Assembly: GCA_032717465.1 (NCBI GenBank)
Contig: CM064670.1
Location: forward strand, 12,250,679 to 12,314,678
Length of the DNA stretch: 64,000 nucleotides
Direction of reading: 5' to 3'
Source: Coenobita brevimanus
Taxonomy: Eukaryota > Arthropoda > Malacostraca > Decapoda > Coenobitidae
The position numbers were made by a program, and so were the translations under genes. Positions 33,061 through 43,914 of this stretch are shown in pieces. Under the pieces are notes generated by a model, which saw nothing but the letters and a program-made list of their open reading frames with translations, did not search any database and had not been told where the DNA came from. Position 1 is the first letter of the stretch. The number at the start of each line of letters is the position of its first letter.

Positions 33061-33316
33061 GTGATGATGATGGATGATGATGATGATAGCTTCAACCATT
33101 TCCCTTCATATTTCTTTTTTGTAGATGTTTCCTGACCCACTTGGGTTATGGTGGTGGTGGTGGTGGTGGTGATAGTCACAACGCTGACAACGAGGGTGGG
33201 AATACTAATCTTTATACCTTTAATCCTTTTTAAAATGGTTGAAAATTGGGTCAAGATGTTGAAAGGACGATGAATATGGTGTTGGCGATGATGTAGAGAA
33301 GGAGAAGGAGGATAAT

Positions 33317-33354
<38 letters not shown>

Positions 33355-33680
33355 CCACCTAGAAACAATGGAAACTAGCAACTAGATGAAGGTGGTGGTG
33401 ATCAAGATGACGATGATGGTGATGATGATGATGATGATGATAGATAGTTTTCTAACTAATGAAAAAGAAATTATGTTAGGAGGATGATAATGATGAGCTT
33501 TATGATGAGAACTTTTACTTTGGGTATTCCATTTTCGCTTCTAGATGCAGCTAACCCTACTGGAACAGTGATGATGATGATGGTGATGATAATGAAGATA
33601 TTACTATTCTTATTATATTATTATTACAATTATTATTACTACTACTACTATTATCATTATTGTTGTTGTTCTGTTGACAT
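33061..33680. repeat. GAT/GTG/ATT-rich low-complexity region
   Basis: Includes (GGT)n at 33148-33174, (GT)n at 33319-33351, (GAT)n at 33416-33443 and ATT/CTA runs at 33600-33660. Confidence 0.8.
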
Positions 33681-34030
33681 CGATGTGTTACTTCATTTTG
33701 GTCTCCCATCCCCGAAGTTACTGTTTTGATGCCTAACTGAAGAATTGCCAACATTATCAAGGGAGTGCAGGATGGTCTCCACACAGCTACAGTACAGCGT
33801 TATGCTTGTGTGCAAATTGCTAGGAGGATTAATGAACATACAACAACAACACAGGATCCTAAAATTTGTGGGTTTGTTGGGTTGACCTTTGACCCCATAA
33901 AGCCTTTTAAAAGACCTAAATTTGAAAAAAAAAAAAAAAAAAAAAGTGAAAACGGTGTCTGAGGTTATGTGAACAATGAAAAACTGTAACAAGTATACAG
34001 TGAATTAGTGAAGAAATAAAGGAATGACAA
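33681..34030. other. A-tailed sequence, possibly a retrocopy end
   Basis: The phrase GTTGACCTTTGACCCCATAA (33881-33900) is followed 25 bp later by an A21 run (33928-33948). An A-run of this kind suggests a retroelement 3' end, but I recognise no body. Confidence 0.3.
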
Positions 34031-34039
34031 CAAACTGAA

Positions 34040-34150
34040 GAGGTTTGGGAAGAAGAAGAAGAAAAAGAATTAGAAGAAGAAGGAGGAGAAGAAAAGGGAA
34101 ATTAAGAAGAAAAGATGAAGAACAAGAACAAGAAGAAACAAATAAAGAAG
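34040..34150. repeat. (GAA)-rich purine tract
   Basis: Imperfect AGA/GAA units; Arg/Lys/Glu-rich frames are artefacts. Confidence 0.85.
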
Positions 34151-34329
34151 CTACGCAAGTACAGGCGACCTCCAAATTGTGGCGTGGAGACCTACTGACT
34201 CGTGAAAGGTTGTATGACCCATTTTAATGGATATTATACATGAAAGTTTTTCGTATTTTTGTACTTCCTGTTCCTGATTCAGCTTCCTGCCCGTCCCACT
34301 TATAACACTAGGAATGACAGCCATTATCA

Positions 34330-34382
34330 TCATCATCATCATCATTATCGTCATCAGTATGTTGTTGATGATTATGACAATC
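34330..34382. repeat. (ATC)n microsatellite
   Basis: Interrupted ATC units next to a LINE 3' end. Confidence 0.85.
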
Positions 34383-34426
34383 TGTCTATCTATCTATCTA
34401 TTGCCAGACGCCATAATCCCGTAAGA
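34383..34426 (-). mobile_element. RTE-like LINE 3' terminus with (TAGA)n tail
   Basis: On the minus strand it reads CTTACGGGATTATGGCGTCT, then GGCAATAGATAGATAGATAG, exactly the 3' end of the copy at 28196-28232. Only about 40 bp of the LINE is left, an extreme 5' truncation. Confidence 0.7.
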
Positions 34427-34639
34427 CAATGATGATTATAAATATGACGGTGGCGATGCTGCTGATAATAATGGTGATTATCTTGATCGTGGTGATGATG
34501 GTTATAACAATGATGATGATGGAGAGTACTTCCATTATTATTTTTTTTAATATATAATGAACTGTGGTTTGCAAGCATTTGACCTGCTGTTGGAAACAGA
34601 TCAACAATCGTACAAGTAGGACAACTACTCTCATTGCAT

Positions 34640-34815
34640 CACTGGAGAGGGATGCCTTCACGTGATGGCACTGAAATAACCTGTTCGCTCCGTTGCCTGG
34701 TTATACATACGTCCCCTGTTCCCATCCCAATCCCCAGTATGGAGGATGCAGGACTGCATGAGGCTCGTAATTTCAGCCTACAGTCCACTGTGTTCAAGTC
34801 CACGTGAACCCGAGG
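34640..34815 (-). repeat. Dispersed repeat F, copy 2
   Basis: On the minus strand: TGGACTGTAGGCTGAAATTA, ATGCAGTCCTGCATCCTCC and GCCATCACGTGAAGGCATCC match the F order at 32530-32690. Confidence 0.5.
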
Positions 34816-35139
34816 CCACAGCATAAGCACAAATACATTGCTTAAATTTTGCCTTCTGTGGTCGCACTGCGGTATTTTCTTCAGACCAACTCAAAAGATA
34901 TTTTTGGGAGGTAAGACTAATTACAATAGTTGAAAGTTTTACCGATTTACACTTTCGTTGCCTTATACACACTTAAAAGTGCTTCAGTCAAGCTAACGTC
35001 AGACGATTTTAACAGTTTTATTCAGATGGTGGATTTTTAGTTTTATTCGTGCTATCGCCAGGCGCGTTTCTCAGTTTTAAAGAAACTTTTCCAGCTTGAG
35101 AAGTTAGATAGAGCCATCAGTTGCCCAATCACTGCTAGA
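34816..35139. other. No gene recognised
   Basis: Contains CTAACGTCAGACGATTTTAA (34992-35011), close to a MITE-C inner motif read on the other strand. Confidence 0.35.
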
Positions 35140-35425
35140 GGTTTCCACAAAGAGAACTGAAATCAAGCATAAACTGATAAAAGACGTAAGGAGTTAAGTG
35201 AGACATATCTTTGGTTTGTTTTCATCTGGCAAAGGTGGGCCACTTCCACAAACTGAACAGACCACTTAGTTATGGGTGCATGAAATTCGATGAACCTTAG
35301 TTACGAGGCAGCAATGACTCTCCTTGGTTAGTAGTCAAATCAGCCCTCCAGTCACACTACACTGGCCATCAGTCGAGCTGAAAGGGGTTAGGGATCTTTG
35401 TCAGATTACAGTAAATGCATCGTGG
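35140..35425 (+). repeat. Dispersed repeat D, copy 2
   Basis: Shares TTGTTTTCATCTGGCAAAGG, GACTCTCCTTGGTTA and GAGCTGAAAGGGGTTAGGG with 4985-5285. Confidence 0.4.
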
Positions 35426-36530
35426 TAGTCAAACGGTTAGACAATTATCTCGGTAAACGTTTCTGTAAATTTTTCGTAAAGACCCGAATTAATCGATTTT
35501 CATCACATGTGAAATATCCCATCAGTCAGTAAGTTAACCCTCTCATGGTGGAGAGAATTCTTGTATCAGTAATTACGGTAGCGATTACTATGTTGGGATG
35601 GCACATTAAAATGGCTTCTTGTATTTAAGGTAAGGGAGCGCCAACATAGAACTACTGTAAAGTACATTCGCTGTTTAAATGTAAAGTTAACTTACAAAAC
35701 TCCGATAACCTTCGTAGAAGCCTCTAAATCGGGTCGCAAAAAATATTAGTTTTGTTTTAATCTTTCTTTTTCTTCTTTTCTTCATCATTCAAAATGACGT
35801 ACACGATTCTGTTACGCCCCAAGATGCTTTTTAACAACAGGAATGTTTCTTTTCATACTCAGGGCAGCATTCGAGCTTCAGTACACGAGTTACAACCTAA
35901 AAACTTTTCTCTAGCATTCAGATCTTTCCTCAGACTAATTAAAACCACAAATTCGTGTTACCGCATTCCATGAAAGCATTTTACGCAAACTGTAGCAGTA
36001 ATGACGGTAGCGATTACCATACAGTTCGAAGACGTTTAACTGTATAGCTAATTGGCATTTGGTAGCGAGCTTCCATTAAAAGATCATAGACTAGAGAGCA
36101 AAAATCTTACTCCATAATTATCATTCAGATAAACGGATGGAAGTGGTACAATAACAAGAGATGAACAAACACAGAAATAAGAAAGTATTTGGGATCGGAG
36201 GATATTCATAGTTCTATAGCCATTACTACATTCCTCCAGCTGCAAACATTTTGGAAATACAGCGTGGAATATAGTAATGGGTATACAACTCTGAACCTCT
36301 TCTCTTCTCAAATGCTGTGTCTTCTGCATTTGTTTTACTCATCGCTGCTTCTGCATTCTTACCATCCCTGCATAGCAACCGTCATTTTAAATTTTTTTTC
36401 TGCTTCTGTTCAAGCCAACTCTTGGCGATTTTATTCAGCTGCAATTGAGTCATGGGAGGCTGAGAGTTATAATATAGGAGCTGATCAAAAAAATCTTGAT
36501 AAAAGAATCTGTCCTCTAATCATTTATTAA
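35426..36530. other. No gene recognised
   Basis: A 113-codon plus-strand frame (36189-36530) has no domain I recognise. A direct repeat with GTAATTACGGTAGCGATTAC at 35565 and GTAATGACGGTAGCGATTAC at 35998 suggests an old duplication. Confidence 0.4.
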
Positions 36531-36775
36531 ATTAATGTAATTTTGATCATTACATCATATGGTTCAGTTACGAGGCAGAATAATGACAGGACTCTCTCTC
36601 TCTCTCTACTGCCACCGTAATCTTGTCCTTCTTGTTTTCTCTCCCTTCTTCTCTCTCTCTCCTTCCCACCAGGGCATTGTGTAAATACTGGCCCAACAGT
36701 AACACCCGCAGCCACACCGGTACCTGTCTCGAGGCATTTTACACCCCATTTGTACTGGATTTTCAATAGTTGGCG

Positions 36776-36931
36776 ATATATTATGTGTAAGGTAGAGGCG
36801 GGTCACCATCCACTCACTCGATACACTGCTACCTTGAGGTGACTCTACGCTGAGTTGCCCGTGAAATTGTTTACTGTAACCCAGGAAGCCATTTATTATA
36901 CCTGGTAGTAGGCTAAACATATAACCACATA
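36776..36931 (+). repeat. Repeat E, upstream of SINE1
   Basis: CACCATCCACTCACTCGATAC, GTGACTCTACGCTGAGTTGC, CCCAGGAAGCCATTTATTAT and AACATATAACCACATA match 48440-48737 in order. In both places the repeat ends within 10 bp of a SINE1 start. Confidence 0.65.
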
Positions 36932-37139
36932 ACGCCTGGTGGTCTAGTGGGTTAAGACGGTCCAATCCAATGGGGATCGCAAGGGATTACATCCAAGGGT
37001 TGCTTGTGGTTTATTGCTGACATAATGCCTCTCGGGGGCGAGTGAAGCTGGTCACCCTCGCCATAAACGTTGGAACTGAGTAGCCTAGCCCCGGGCCACT
37101 ACGCTCATGCTGATGCACAAAAGGACTGAATGATGATGG
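36932..37139 (+). mobile_element. SINE1 copy, diverged
   Basis: ACGCCTGGTGGTCTAGTGGG (A box TGGTCTAGTGG, near consensus), GGGATTACATCCAAGG at the B box, the body TTTATTGCTGACATAATGCC and the CCCCGGGCC segment, ending GAATGATGATGG. Confidence 0.7.
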
Positions 37140-37290
37140 TTATATATCTTGTAATACAGCGATATCACATTTTGTTTAGTGAATCGTTCATTAGTACTTT
37201 GATTATTAGTGAGTTAATACAAATGAAACAAAATTTTGCACACGATATTGATACTACAAGGAAACAGAAAAATTACTTCAGTAAGACATT

Positions 37291-37293
<3 letters not shown>

Positions 37294-37351
<58 letters not shown>
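37294..37351. repeat. (CA)n microsatellite
   Basis: About 28 CA units. Confidence 0.97.
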
Positions 37352-37569
37352 CTATTACATCTTGCACGCATAATCATACCACACACATAACCACCACAGT
37401 ATGCACAGCCACAGACTGATGCACTGTCACACCACAGTCATACCTCCCACATCCCCTGTACTCCTCCAACACACACACTTTGCCGCCTCTTTGTATTTTT
37501 TTTTCTCCCTTTTCTACTATTCTATTTCTTTCTAAGCTGGTCTAAGTTTGCCATCTCTCCATCTTCAGT

Positions 37570-37715
37570 GTGTAGTTGTGACGAAAGATTAACACTAGAA
37601 TTTGGTGCTAGTCACGAATAGGTGCTATGGAAAGGATGTGAACCGTAGCATTCTCATTTTCTGCCAGTGTGCTAAGTGAAATGTACTGCAAAAGGACGAA
37701 ATTCTTGGGCAAGCT
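37570..37715 (-). mobile_element. MITE-A copy 5, partial
   Basis: On the minus strand: CAAGAATTTCGTCCTTTTGC, CACATCCTTTCCATAGCACC, CGTGACTAGCACCAAATTCT and GTTAATCTTTCGTCACAAC. The termini are eroded. Confidence 0.55.
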
Positions 37716-37719
37716 GGTC

Positions 37720-38790
37720 GTTCAGTGAAATGCACGAAATTCCTACTTACGTTTTAGGGTGGTTAACTTACTGGTGGTACTTACGATGTTACTCACGGAT
37801 TTATATGTCACGAAAAATCCTTCAGTGGGTCCCAGGATCTTCTAACTCACTTCCCTTTCCTCACGAACTTTCTTGTCCATCATAGTGCAGCATAAACTAT
37901 GAAACTCCAGTTCCCCTCACATAGAACCGCGATGATACTAGTCACTCCTTCGGTCACGAAAAACACGAAGTCTCTAATCATTCATCTCACTCCCTCATAT
38001 ATTCATGAAACTAATAATACTTCATTGAGACTCTCACGTCTCGAAAGTACTAATGTATTAGCGGACATTAGCAAGATATGTCACTCCTCATAAGATAACG
38101 GGACATGATATTTAAAGTCCTTCAGGGTGTGACGGTATCACAGCACTCCACTATAGACCCACAAACTTTTAAAATCGTTCACTATGCACTTAAATCACGT
38201 CCGCTGTTATTATTCAGAAGACACTAAGATAATATTGCTCACGTTTCTGTCAATCACGACACTCCATTGTTACTTACGAAATTATTAATGTTGCTTAGGA
38301 CACTAATAAGTAATACAATTCACTTCTTTATAATTCACAAAAAAAAAAAAAAAAATCTAGAGGGTACTAAGATGATACACTATACTATTGCTGTATAAAT
38401 GATAAAACTCCTTTATATGTATACTAGAATTATAACCCATCAGGGCACACTAGCACGATATAACTCATTCCTCTACTACTTAACAAAACTCCCCTTAAAA
38501 CTCACGAAATCTATTATCACTTTCCATGAGGGTTAGAAAATCAAATGTTGCTTACTTTTCTGTATATATGTGACTCCTTCAAAACATAATCATTCAGAAC
38601 GCATTACAAATATTTAGTTAGCTAGTTTTATAAGCTATGACGCTCCTTTTTACGCTATGAAATTAATAATATTTCAGAATGCACAACAATGATGCAGCTC
38701 ACTTGTCATTATATCACAAAATTTCATCATACATCACGAGTTTTTATCACTGAGACTTCATCACGTGCTTGCGTAAATTAGACTGCGGAT
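37720..38790. repeat. Strongly degenerate tandem array
   Basis: Recurring TCACTCCTT, CACGAAA, TAATAATACTTC and CTAAGATGATAC-like words at irregular spacing of about 40-50 bp. It resembles in style the array at 23040-24110. An A-run lies at 38339-38354. The 64-69-codon frames here have no motif. Confidence 0.5.
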
Positions 38791-38819
38791 CCATCAATAG
38801 TACGGAGGTCGCTCATTGT

Positions 38820-39395
38820 TGACGATAAGCCCATTCTCTCCCACCTGTTATCATTCTTATCGTCCTCTTATCTCCTTTCCCCACCTCACCTCTCTTTTCT
38901 CTGCCTTGTTTATCCTCACTCCCCATCCCTCCCTTTTCGTCTGTTTTTTCCTTGTTTATCTTTTCTTTCATTTGCTTCCTCTCACTTGCTTCCCTATTTC
39001 CCTCATCCCCTCACTCTTCCTCCTTCCGTTTCTTCTTTGCTTTCTTTTTTCTTGATCTCTTTCCTTTCCCTCCTTCGCCACTCTTTCTTCCCCCCCCCCT
39101 TCATCCCTCGTTTCTACTTTCCCTCCCCTGGTTTTCCTTTTATCTTCATACTCTGTTCTCTTCCCTTCCCGCCACTCCCTCTCTTATCCCTCCCCGCTTT
39201 TCCTCCTCTCCCTTCCCTCCACCCTCAAATTCCCTCCACTTGCTTTCCTTTTCCTGCACTCCCTCTCCCTTCACTTCCCTCCCCATTTTTCCTCCTCTCT
39301 CATCCCTCCACAGTTTCCTTTTCCTCCACTCCCTTTCCCTACCCGCCGCTCCCTCCCCCTTCCCTCCGCCCTTTTCCCTCCACTGTCTTTCCAGA
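38820..39395. repeat. Polypyrimidine tract (CCTTTTCC-rich)
   Basis: Nearly all plus-strand bases are C or T. A ~50-bp quasi-repeat (CCTCCACTCCCTCTCCCTTC) is visible after 39160. The 215- and 146-codon Phe/Ser/Pro-rich frames are compositional artefacts. Confidence 0.85.
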
Positions 39396-39484
39396 ATTCA
39401 GGAGAATACATCCGAGTATACCTTGAAGGATGGGAATGGAAGGACATGGTGCACAAGGGGAGGGATGGAAGGAAGAGTGACGGA

Positions 39485-39812
39485 GAGGACCTCACAGGGG
39501 AGGTGGCCGACTTCACCTCACAGGGGAGGAGGCCCACTTCATTTGACCGGGGAAGCGGTATACTTCACCTCACAGGGGAGGTGGCCCACTTCACTTTAAA
39601 GGGGAGGTGGCCTACTTTACCTTATAGGGGAGATGGCCCACTTCACCTCAAAGAGGAGGTGGCCCACTTCGCTCCACAGAGGTGGTGGCCCACTTCACCT
39701 CAAAAGAGAGGCGGTCCACTTTACCTCACAGGGGAGGTGGCCTACTTCACTCCACAGTGGTGGTGGCCCAGTTCACCCCACAGGAGAGGCGGCCCACTTC
39801 ACCTCACCAAGG
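39485..39812. repeat. 26-bp minisatellite, about 12 copies
   Basis: Unit of 26 bp: ACCTCACAGGGGAGGTGG followed by CCCACTTC. As 26 is not a multiple of three, all three frames rotate through the unit, which explains overlapping Thr/Gly/Pro-rich frames. Confidence 0.95.
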
Positions 39813-39913
39813 ATGCTTAGATCTAGCCATGTTGATTATTGCCAAGGCAGGATTGAGTTTTAGCGGTCGGCATGTTGGAGCCTAATCGGAAACTCGTTCT
39901 TATATTTAGGTAT

Positions 39914-39962
<49 letters not shown>
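39914..39962. repeat. (GA)n microsatellite
   Basis: About 24 GA units. Confidence 0.97.
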
Positions 39963-39965
<3 letters not shown>

Positions 39966-40084
39966 ACCTTTCGCTCTTATTACTTCACATGTATTACTTT
40001 CTGCATACATTAAGGCAGCTCTGAATCAGTCTTTCTCTGTTTGTCTTTCCCCTCCCTATGACCTTTAATCTTACAAGAGTAACG

Positions 40085-40670
40085 CGTCTATTTATGTTTT
40101 TATTTCTGCATATATTACGTAGTTCTACGTCTGTCTGTCTCTTCCAGTTTGCACGCATAGATCTTTGTCTGTGTGTCTACAATTGTCTTTTTCTGTTTGC
40201 AAGAATGGGTTTTGGTTTGTCAGTCCTAATATCTGTCGTTATCTCTTTCTGTTTGCATATATAGGTCTACGTCTGTCTATCTATGTGTCTGTTTTTGTGT
40301 CTCTTCCATATTGCATGTATAGGTCTACTTCTGTCTATCCATGTGTCTTTTTTGTGTTGCTTTCTGTTTGGATGTATAGGCGTATGTCTATTTATGTGTC
40401 TGTTTCAGTGTGCATGTATAGGTTTATGTCTGTTTGTCTATGTGTCTCTTTTTTTAGTGTCTCTCTCTGTTTGCATGTATAGGTCTGTGTCTGTCTGTCT
40501 ATGTGTCTCTTTTTGTGTGTCTCTTTCTGTTTGCTTCTATAGGTCGGTGTCGGTATATCTGTGTCTGATTTAGTTTGTCTCTTTCTGTCTGCTTGTATAG
40601 GCCTGTATCTGTTTGTGTCTGTTATTTTATTTATTTATTTATTTTTTGTCTCCTGTGTCTTGTATAGTTC
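40085..40670. repeat. ~60-bp minisatellite, about nine units
   Basis: Each unit has GCATGTATAGGTCT(G/A)TGTCTG, TCTATGTGTCTC and a TTTCTGTTTGCA end. The Cys/Val/Ser-rich frames are its translation. Confidence 0.9.
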
Positions 40671-40679
40671 TCTGTCGGT

Positions 40680-41198
40680 TTATCTATCATCCCACCCCTA
40701 TTCTCCCTCATCTCCCCCCACACCCACTCCTCCCCCCATTACCCTGTCCTGCCTTTCTCCCTCCTCTCCACATTTCTTTCCCTACCTCCTCGCCTTCATT
40801 TTCCTCATACCCCTCCCTTAACTCTTTCCTCCCCACTCTTCTCCTTCTCCTCCTCCTTCGTTTTTCTGCTCCCTTCACCTCTGCCTACTCTTCCTCCTCC
40901 CTTTCCCTCTTACTTCTCCCTCAACTCTGTCTTCTTCCCATTCTCCTCTCCTTCCTCTTCCTTTTTCACTTTTCTTCACTAATTTTTCCTCTTTCCTCAA
41001 TTTCTTTCACCCTTCATTTCACTGTTACTTTTTTCTTTCATTCCATTGTTTCTTCTCAGTCTGTGCTGTCTTTTCATCTCTGCATTTCTCTCTCATCTTA
41101 TTTCCATATCATTCTTTTTCTCTGCCGCTCCCTTTCCTCTCTTCTTCCTCGTTCATTTACCTCTCTCTCCTCGTCTCCCCACTCACTCCCTGTCCCCG

Positions 41199-41243
<45 letters not shown>

Positions 41244-41245
41244 CC
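40680..41245. repeat. Polypyrimidine tract ending in (CT)n
   Basis: C/T-rich throughout, with (CT)n at 41203-41241. The 212-codon Ser/Leu/Phe frame is an artefact. Confidence 0.85.
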
Positions 41246-41643
41246 GTGTGATCTCAACCGGGTGTCCCCCTGAGGCACACAAAGGCCCGGGATACATCTC
41301 ATTGCACAGAATGTCCGCCACTGCACGATTACATAGGCAAGATTACATCACTGGGGGAGGAAGATTAGAGAAGGAAGATCGTGACATCTGAAGTAATACC
41401 ACATTATTCCAGCAAGATTAGGGGTGTAAGATAAGGAAGATAATGTTAAAGGAATATTGTGTCACATCAGGAATGTTGATTTAGCAAGATCGCGTCATAC
41501 GAGGAAGACTGGGTGGGTAGGACTGGTTAATGTCAGCAATATTACTGTTGGTGTGTAAGATTATTTTATTCGAGTAAGATTTGGGCTGGAAGATGAACAA
41601 TATCGTTATTTGAGAATGATTTGTAGTAAAAGGGCATGTAATC

Positions 41644-41645
<2 letters not shown>
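41246..41645. repeat. Degenerate AAGATTAC-type array
   Basis: Irregular AGCAAGATTAGG, GGAAGATCGTGACATC and GTAAGATTATTTTAT-like units; low-level tandem similarity. Confidence 0.4.
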
Positions 41646-41648
<3 letters not shown>

Positions 41649-41687
<39 letters not shown>

Positions 41688-41747
41688 CAGAGAGATCATG
41701 TTTCACTGAACAGATTTTTTAAGGTCATGGTAAAAAATAGAGTTAAT

Positions 41748-41822
<75 letters not shown>

Positions 41823-41872
41823 GAGATCATGTTTCACTGGACAGTTTTTTAGATCATGTTAAAAATTAAAGT

Positions 41873-41920
<48 letters not shown>
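41649..41920. repeat. Triplicated (GA)n with shared spacer
   Basis: Three GA tracts (41649-41681, 41753-41793, 41875-41917) are separated by two related spacers carrying GATCATGTTTCACTGAACAG / GATCATGTTTCACTGGACAG. The unit of about 115 bp was duplicated with its microsatellite; the second tract also grew a (GACA)n. Confidence 0.9.
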
Positions 41921-41923
<3 letters not shown>

Positions 41924-42099
41924 CGAGAAGCTGACACCCTCCCATCACACAATTAGTTTCCTTACATAAGGTCACAGTGAGGGCAGATAGGCCTACTGAA
42001 AAATACTGCTATATGCTCACTGAATAACGATCTAACCATGACAGAGGACAATGCTTTGACGAAGATTTGTAGTTCATTCACCTTACCTCTTTTACGGGC

Positions 42100-42310
42100 G
42101 CTGAAGATGGGCACCTTCATGTGGTGGCTTCTATTTGACCAGGTGGTGGAGCTGCCCAGTTATCAAACGTCCCTCAGTCTCCTTCTTATCCATGAAAAAG
42201 AGCATGATGGACTGCAGGAGGAGGGCAACTTCATCCTGCAGTCTGCTTGGTTCACATCAGAAGAGCCTGTGGTTGCAGTTACTACCACCAGCTCTTTAAT
42301 GATCGGGACA
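42100..42310 (-). repeat. Dispersed repeat F, copy 3
   Basis: On the minus strand: AACTGCAACCACAGGCTCTT, GCAGACTGCAGGATGAAGTT, GTTTGATAACTGGGCAGCTC and AGCCACCACATGAAGGTGCC match F copy 1. A 119-codon plus-strand frame (42038-42397) covers it, but the relation to the other copies is nucleotide-level only. Confidence 0.55.
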
Positions 42311-42340
42311 ACTCTCTTAGTCTATTGCAGCCAACACCAG

Positions 42341-42563
42341 GGTCCGTATTCTCGTCAGTTAAGGAAGCTCTCTAACACCTTTTCCTTAGCAGTTTAGTTA
42401 GGCATACAGCCCATTAATAATGCCATGTGTGTTATTTTTGCCTTCACTGTTGATGTTTAAAAGATAAAAACAACATACAAGAGAGAAGTAAGGCGTAGTA
42501 TGGAAAATAAATCACCTAGGAAAGGTATTAGGGATCTTCCTTAACCAACAAGAATACGGGTCC
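42341..42563. mobile_element. MITE-B copy 2
   Basis: The left end is GGTCCGTATTCTCGTCAGTT, the right end AACAAGAATACGGGTCC. Subterminal CCTTTTCCTTAGCAGTTTA is mirrored by AATCACCTAGGAAAGG. 223 bp, no ORF. Confidence 0.7.
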
Positions 42564-42702
42564 AGAGAGAGTTAACCACAGAATCATCAGAGCGTTAACT
42601 TAGACATTTGTCCTTTTTTTTTGGGGGGGGGGGTTATTGGCAGACTAGGGTAATACTGAATTACTCTTCTACCTCCTTTCCCTAGCACTCCTTCATATCT
42701 AT

Positions 42703-42913
42703 GTAATTTTTACCTAAACCTTTCTCGTTCTTTCGTCCTTTTGCAGCTTATTTTGCATAGCTCAGTGGGAGAAAAAGACAATGCTACAGCTCTACTTATT
42801 TTCCATAGGACATCTTCGTGACTAACATCAAATTCTAGCTTTAATCTACTGTTACAACTCAGATTTCAAGATGGCAGATGGCAGTTTTAGGCCAAGTTAG
42901 AGTAAAAAGAGCA
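42703..42913 (+). mobile_element. MITE-A copy 6
   Basis: CGTCCTTTTGCAGCTTATTT, CTTCGTGACTAACATCAAAT, TTAATCTACTGTTACAACTC and the right end GGCCAAGTTAGAGTAAAAAG match the family. Confidence 0.65.
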
Positions 42914-42919
42914 TCGTAT

Positions 42920-43000
42920 TATGTTTTATTGTCAATCTTTTGTTGCAGCTTAGAATTCAAGACGGAGATGGCAATTTTAGGTCAAGTTAAAGTGGACAGA
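42920..43000 (+). mobile_element. MITE-A half copy, tandem
   Basis: Only the right half: GTCAATCTTTTGTTGCAGCT, AATTCAAGACGGAGATGGCA and GGTCAAGTTAAAGTGGACAG. It follows copy 6 directly and could come from local duplication. Confidence 0.55.
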
Positions 43001-43008
43001 TTGTAATG

Positions 43009-43223
43009 GTCTGTATTCTCATCGGTTGAGGAAGCTCCATTGCACCTCTTCCCCAGCGATTTACTTTTTATTCCGGTTCGTAAATATCATTTTGTACCTT
43101 ACTTAGAGTAGGTGATATTAGAATGATTTAAGCAGAAAAAGACAATGGTAACGTCTAATAAGCAAAGTAAATCGCTTAGGAAGAGGTGTTAGGGAGCTCT
43201 CTTAACCGACGAGAGTACAGGCC
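43009..43223. mobile_element. MITE-B copy 3
   Basis: The left end is GGTCTGTATTCTCATCGGTT, the right end AACCGACGAGAGTACAGGCC, almost perfect inverted repeats. Subterminal CCTCTTCCCCAGCGATTTAC pairs with GTAAATCGCTTAGGAAGAGG. Confidence 0.75.
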
Positions 43224-43250
43224 AGAGTGTCAGTAGGCCTATAAAGTTAG

Positions 43251-43450
43251 CCCATTCAGTACGATGACACCCTGTTGATTTTATTCTTGGTGCTCTTAGA
43301 CGATCTTTTTTCACTTTGGCGAGACCTTGTGAATTAGTGAGGTTAAAGAAAAGTGTGTCTAACCCCACAGTTCGAGAAGCCTCTCCTGAGTTGAATAAAA
43401 TCGACTGGAGACAGCAACAACCAAGTAGTTATCACGTCCTGGACCTGAAA
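43251..43450 (+). mobile_element. MITE-C candidate
   Basis: The left end is CCCATTCAGTACGATGACAC. The interior right part is GAGTTGAATAAAATCGACTGG, as at 9370 (AAGTTGAATAAAACCGTCTGG). The expected right terminus is eroded (TTATCACGTCCTGGACCTGA). Confidence 0.4.
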
Positions 43451-43459
43451 CGGTGAGCT

Positions 43460-43585
43460 ATTTCAGTATAAAGGGATGGATAGACAAATAGATCGGTAGA
43501 TAGACAGATGGATAGAGACATAGATAGGTATATTACAGATACACAGGCAGGCACAGACAAGTATATAGATAGATAGATAGATCAT
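43460..43585. repeat. GATA/GACA tetranucleotide region
   Basis: Imperfect GATA, GACA and GATG units. Confidence 0.85.
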
Positions 43586-43754
43586 TTTATTTGATTCCTA
43601 CTAACGTCAGACGATTACATTCAGGGTATGAGAGTCGGTAGTAGTGACTGTGTTAGTGAAAGATCAATGTAATCTCTCCAGCCCCAAAAGTCTGTCCATC
43701 GCTGAATGAAATCTTTTGGAGATTGAAGAGACTAAACAGGAGGACATGGTAGCG

Positions 43755-43900
43755 TAGGTTAAGGTATGGGGCAGAGTCTTGGGTTTGGCCTTAGTGTCTA
43801 AAATCAAAAGTGAGAGCAGTAGAAATGAACCCATCAAGGACTGGATGTGGGGTGGATAGGGAAAAAACCAGAGACTCCTTGAAGATGTGGAGTGATGATG
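43755..43900 (+). pseudogene. RTE-like LINE C-terminal scrap
   Basis: AAAGTGAGAGCAGTAGAAATGA and TTAAGGTATGGGGCAGAGTC match 27797-27870 of the RTE-like LINE (AGAGTGAGAGCAGTGGAAATGA). The translation keeps KSKVRAVEMN, the block that precedes the C-terminal WxxHVxR segment. It directly precedes a minisatellite whose unit resembles that next segment. Confidence 0.5.
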
Positions 43901-43914
43901 CCTGTAAATTAAAG

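Noticed and set aside
36189..36530. 113-codon plus-strand protein
   Set aside because: No recognisable motif; overlapping open frame on the other strand; no supporting signals.
38952..39599. 215-codon Ser/Pro/Phe-rich open frame
   Set aside because: Compositional frame over a C/T tract that runs into the 26-bp minisatellite.
39485..39812. Repeat protein gene (26-bp periodicity)
   Set aside because: The period is not a multiple of three, so no constant peptide repeat is encoded.
40613..41251. 212-codon open frame
   Set aside because: Translation of C/T-rich DNA and (CT)n.
42038..42397. 119-codon plus-strand protein
   Set aside because: It overlaps repeat F on the opposite strand and the start of a MITE-B; related copies do not keep the frame.
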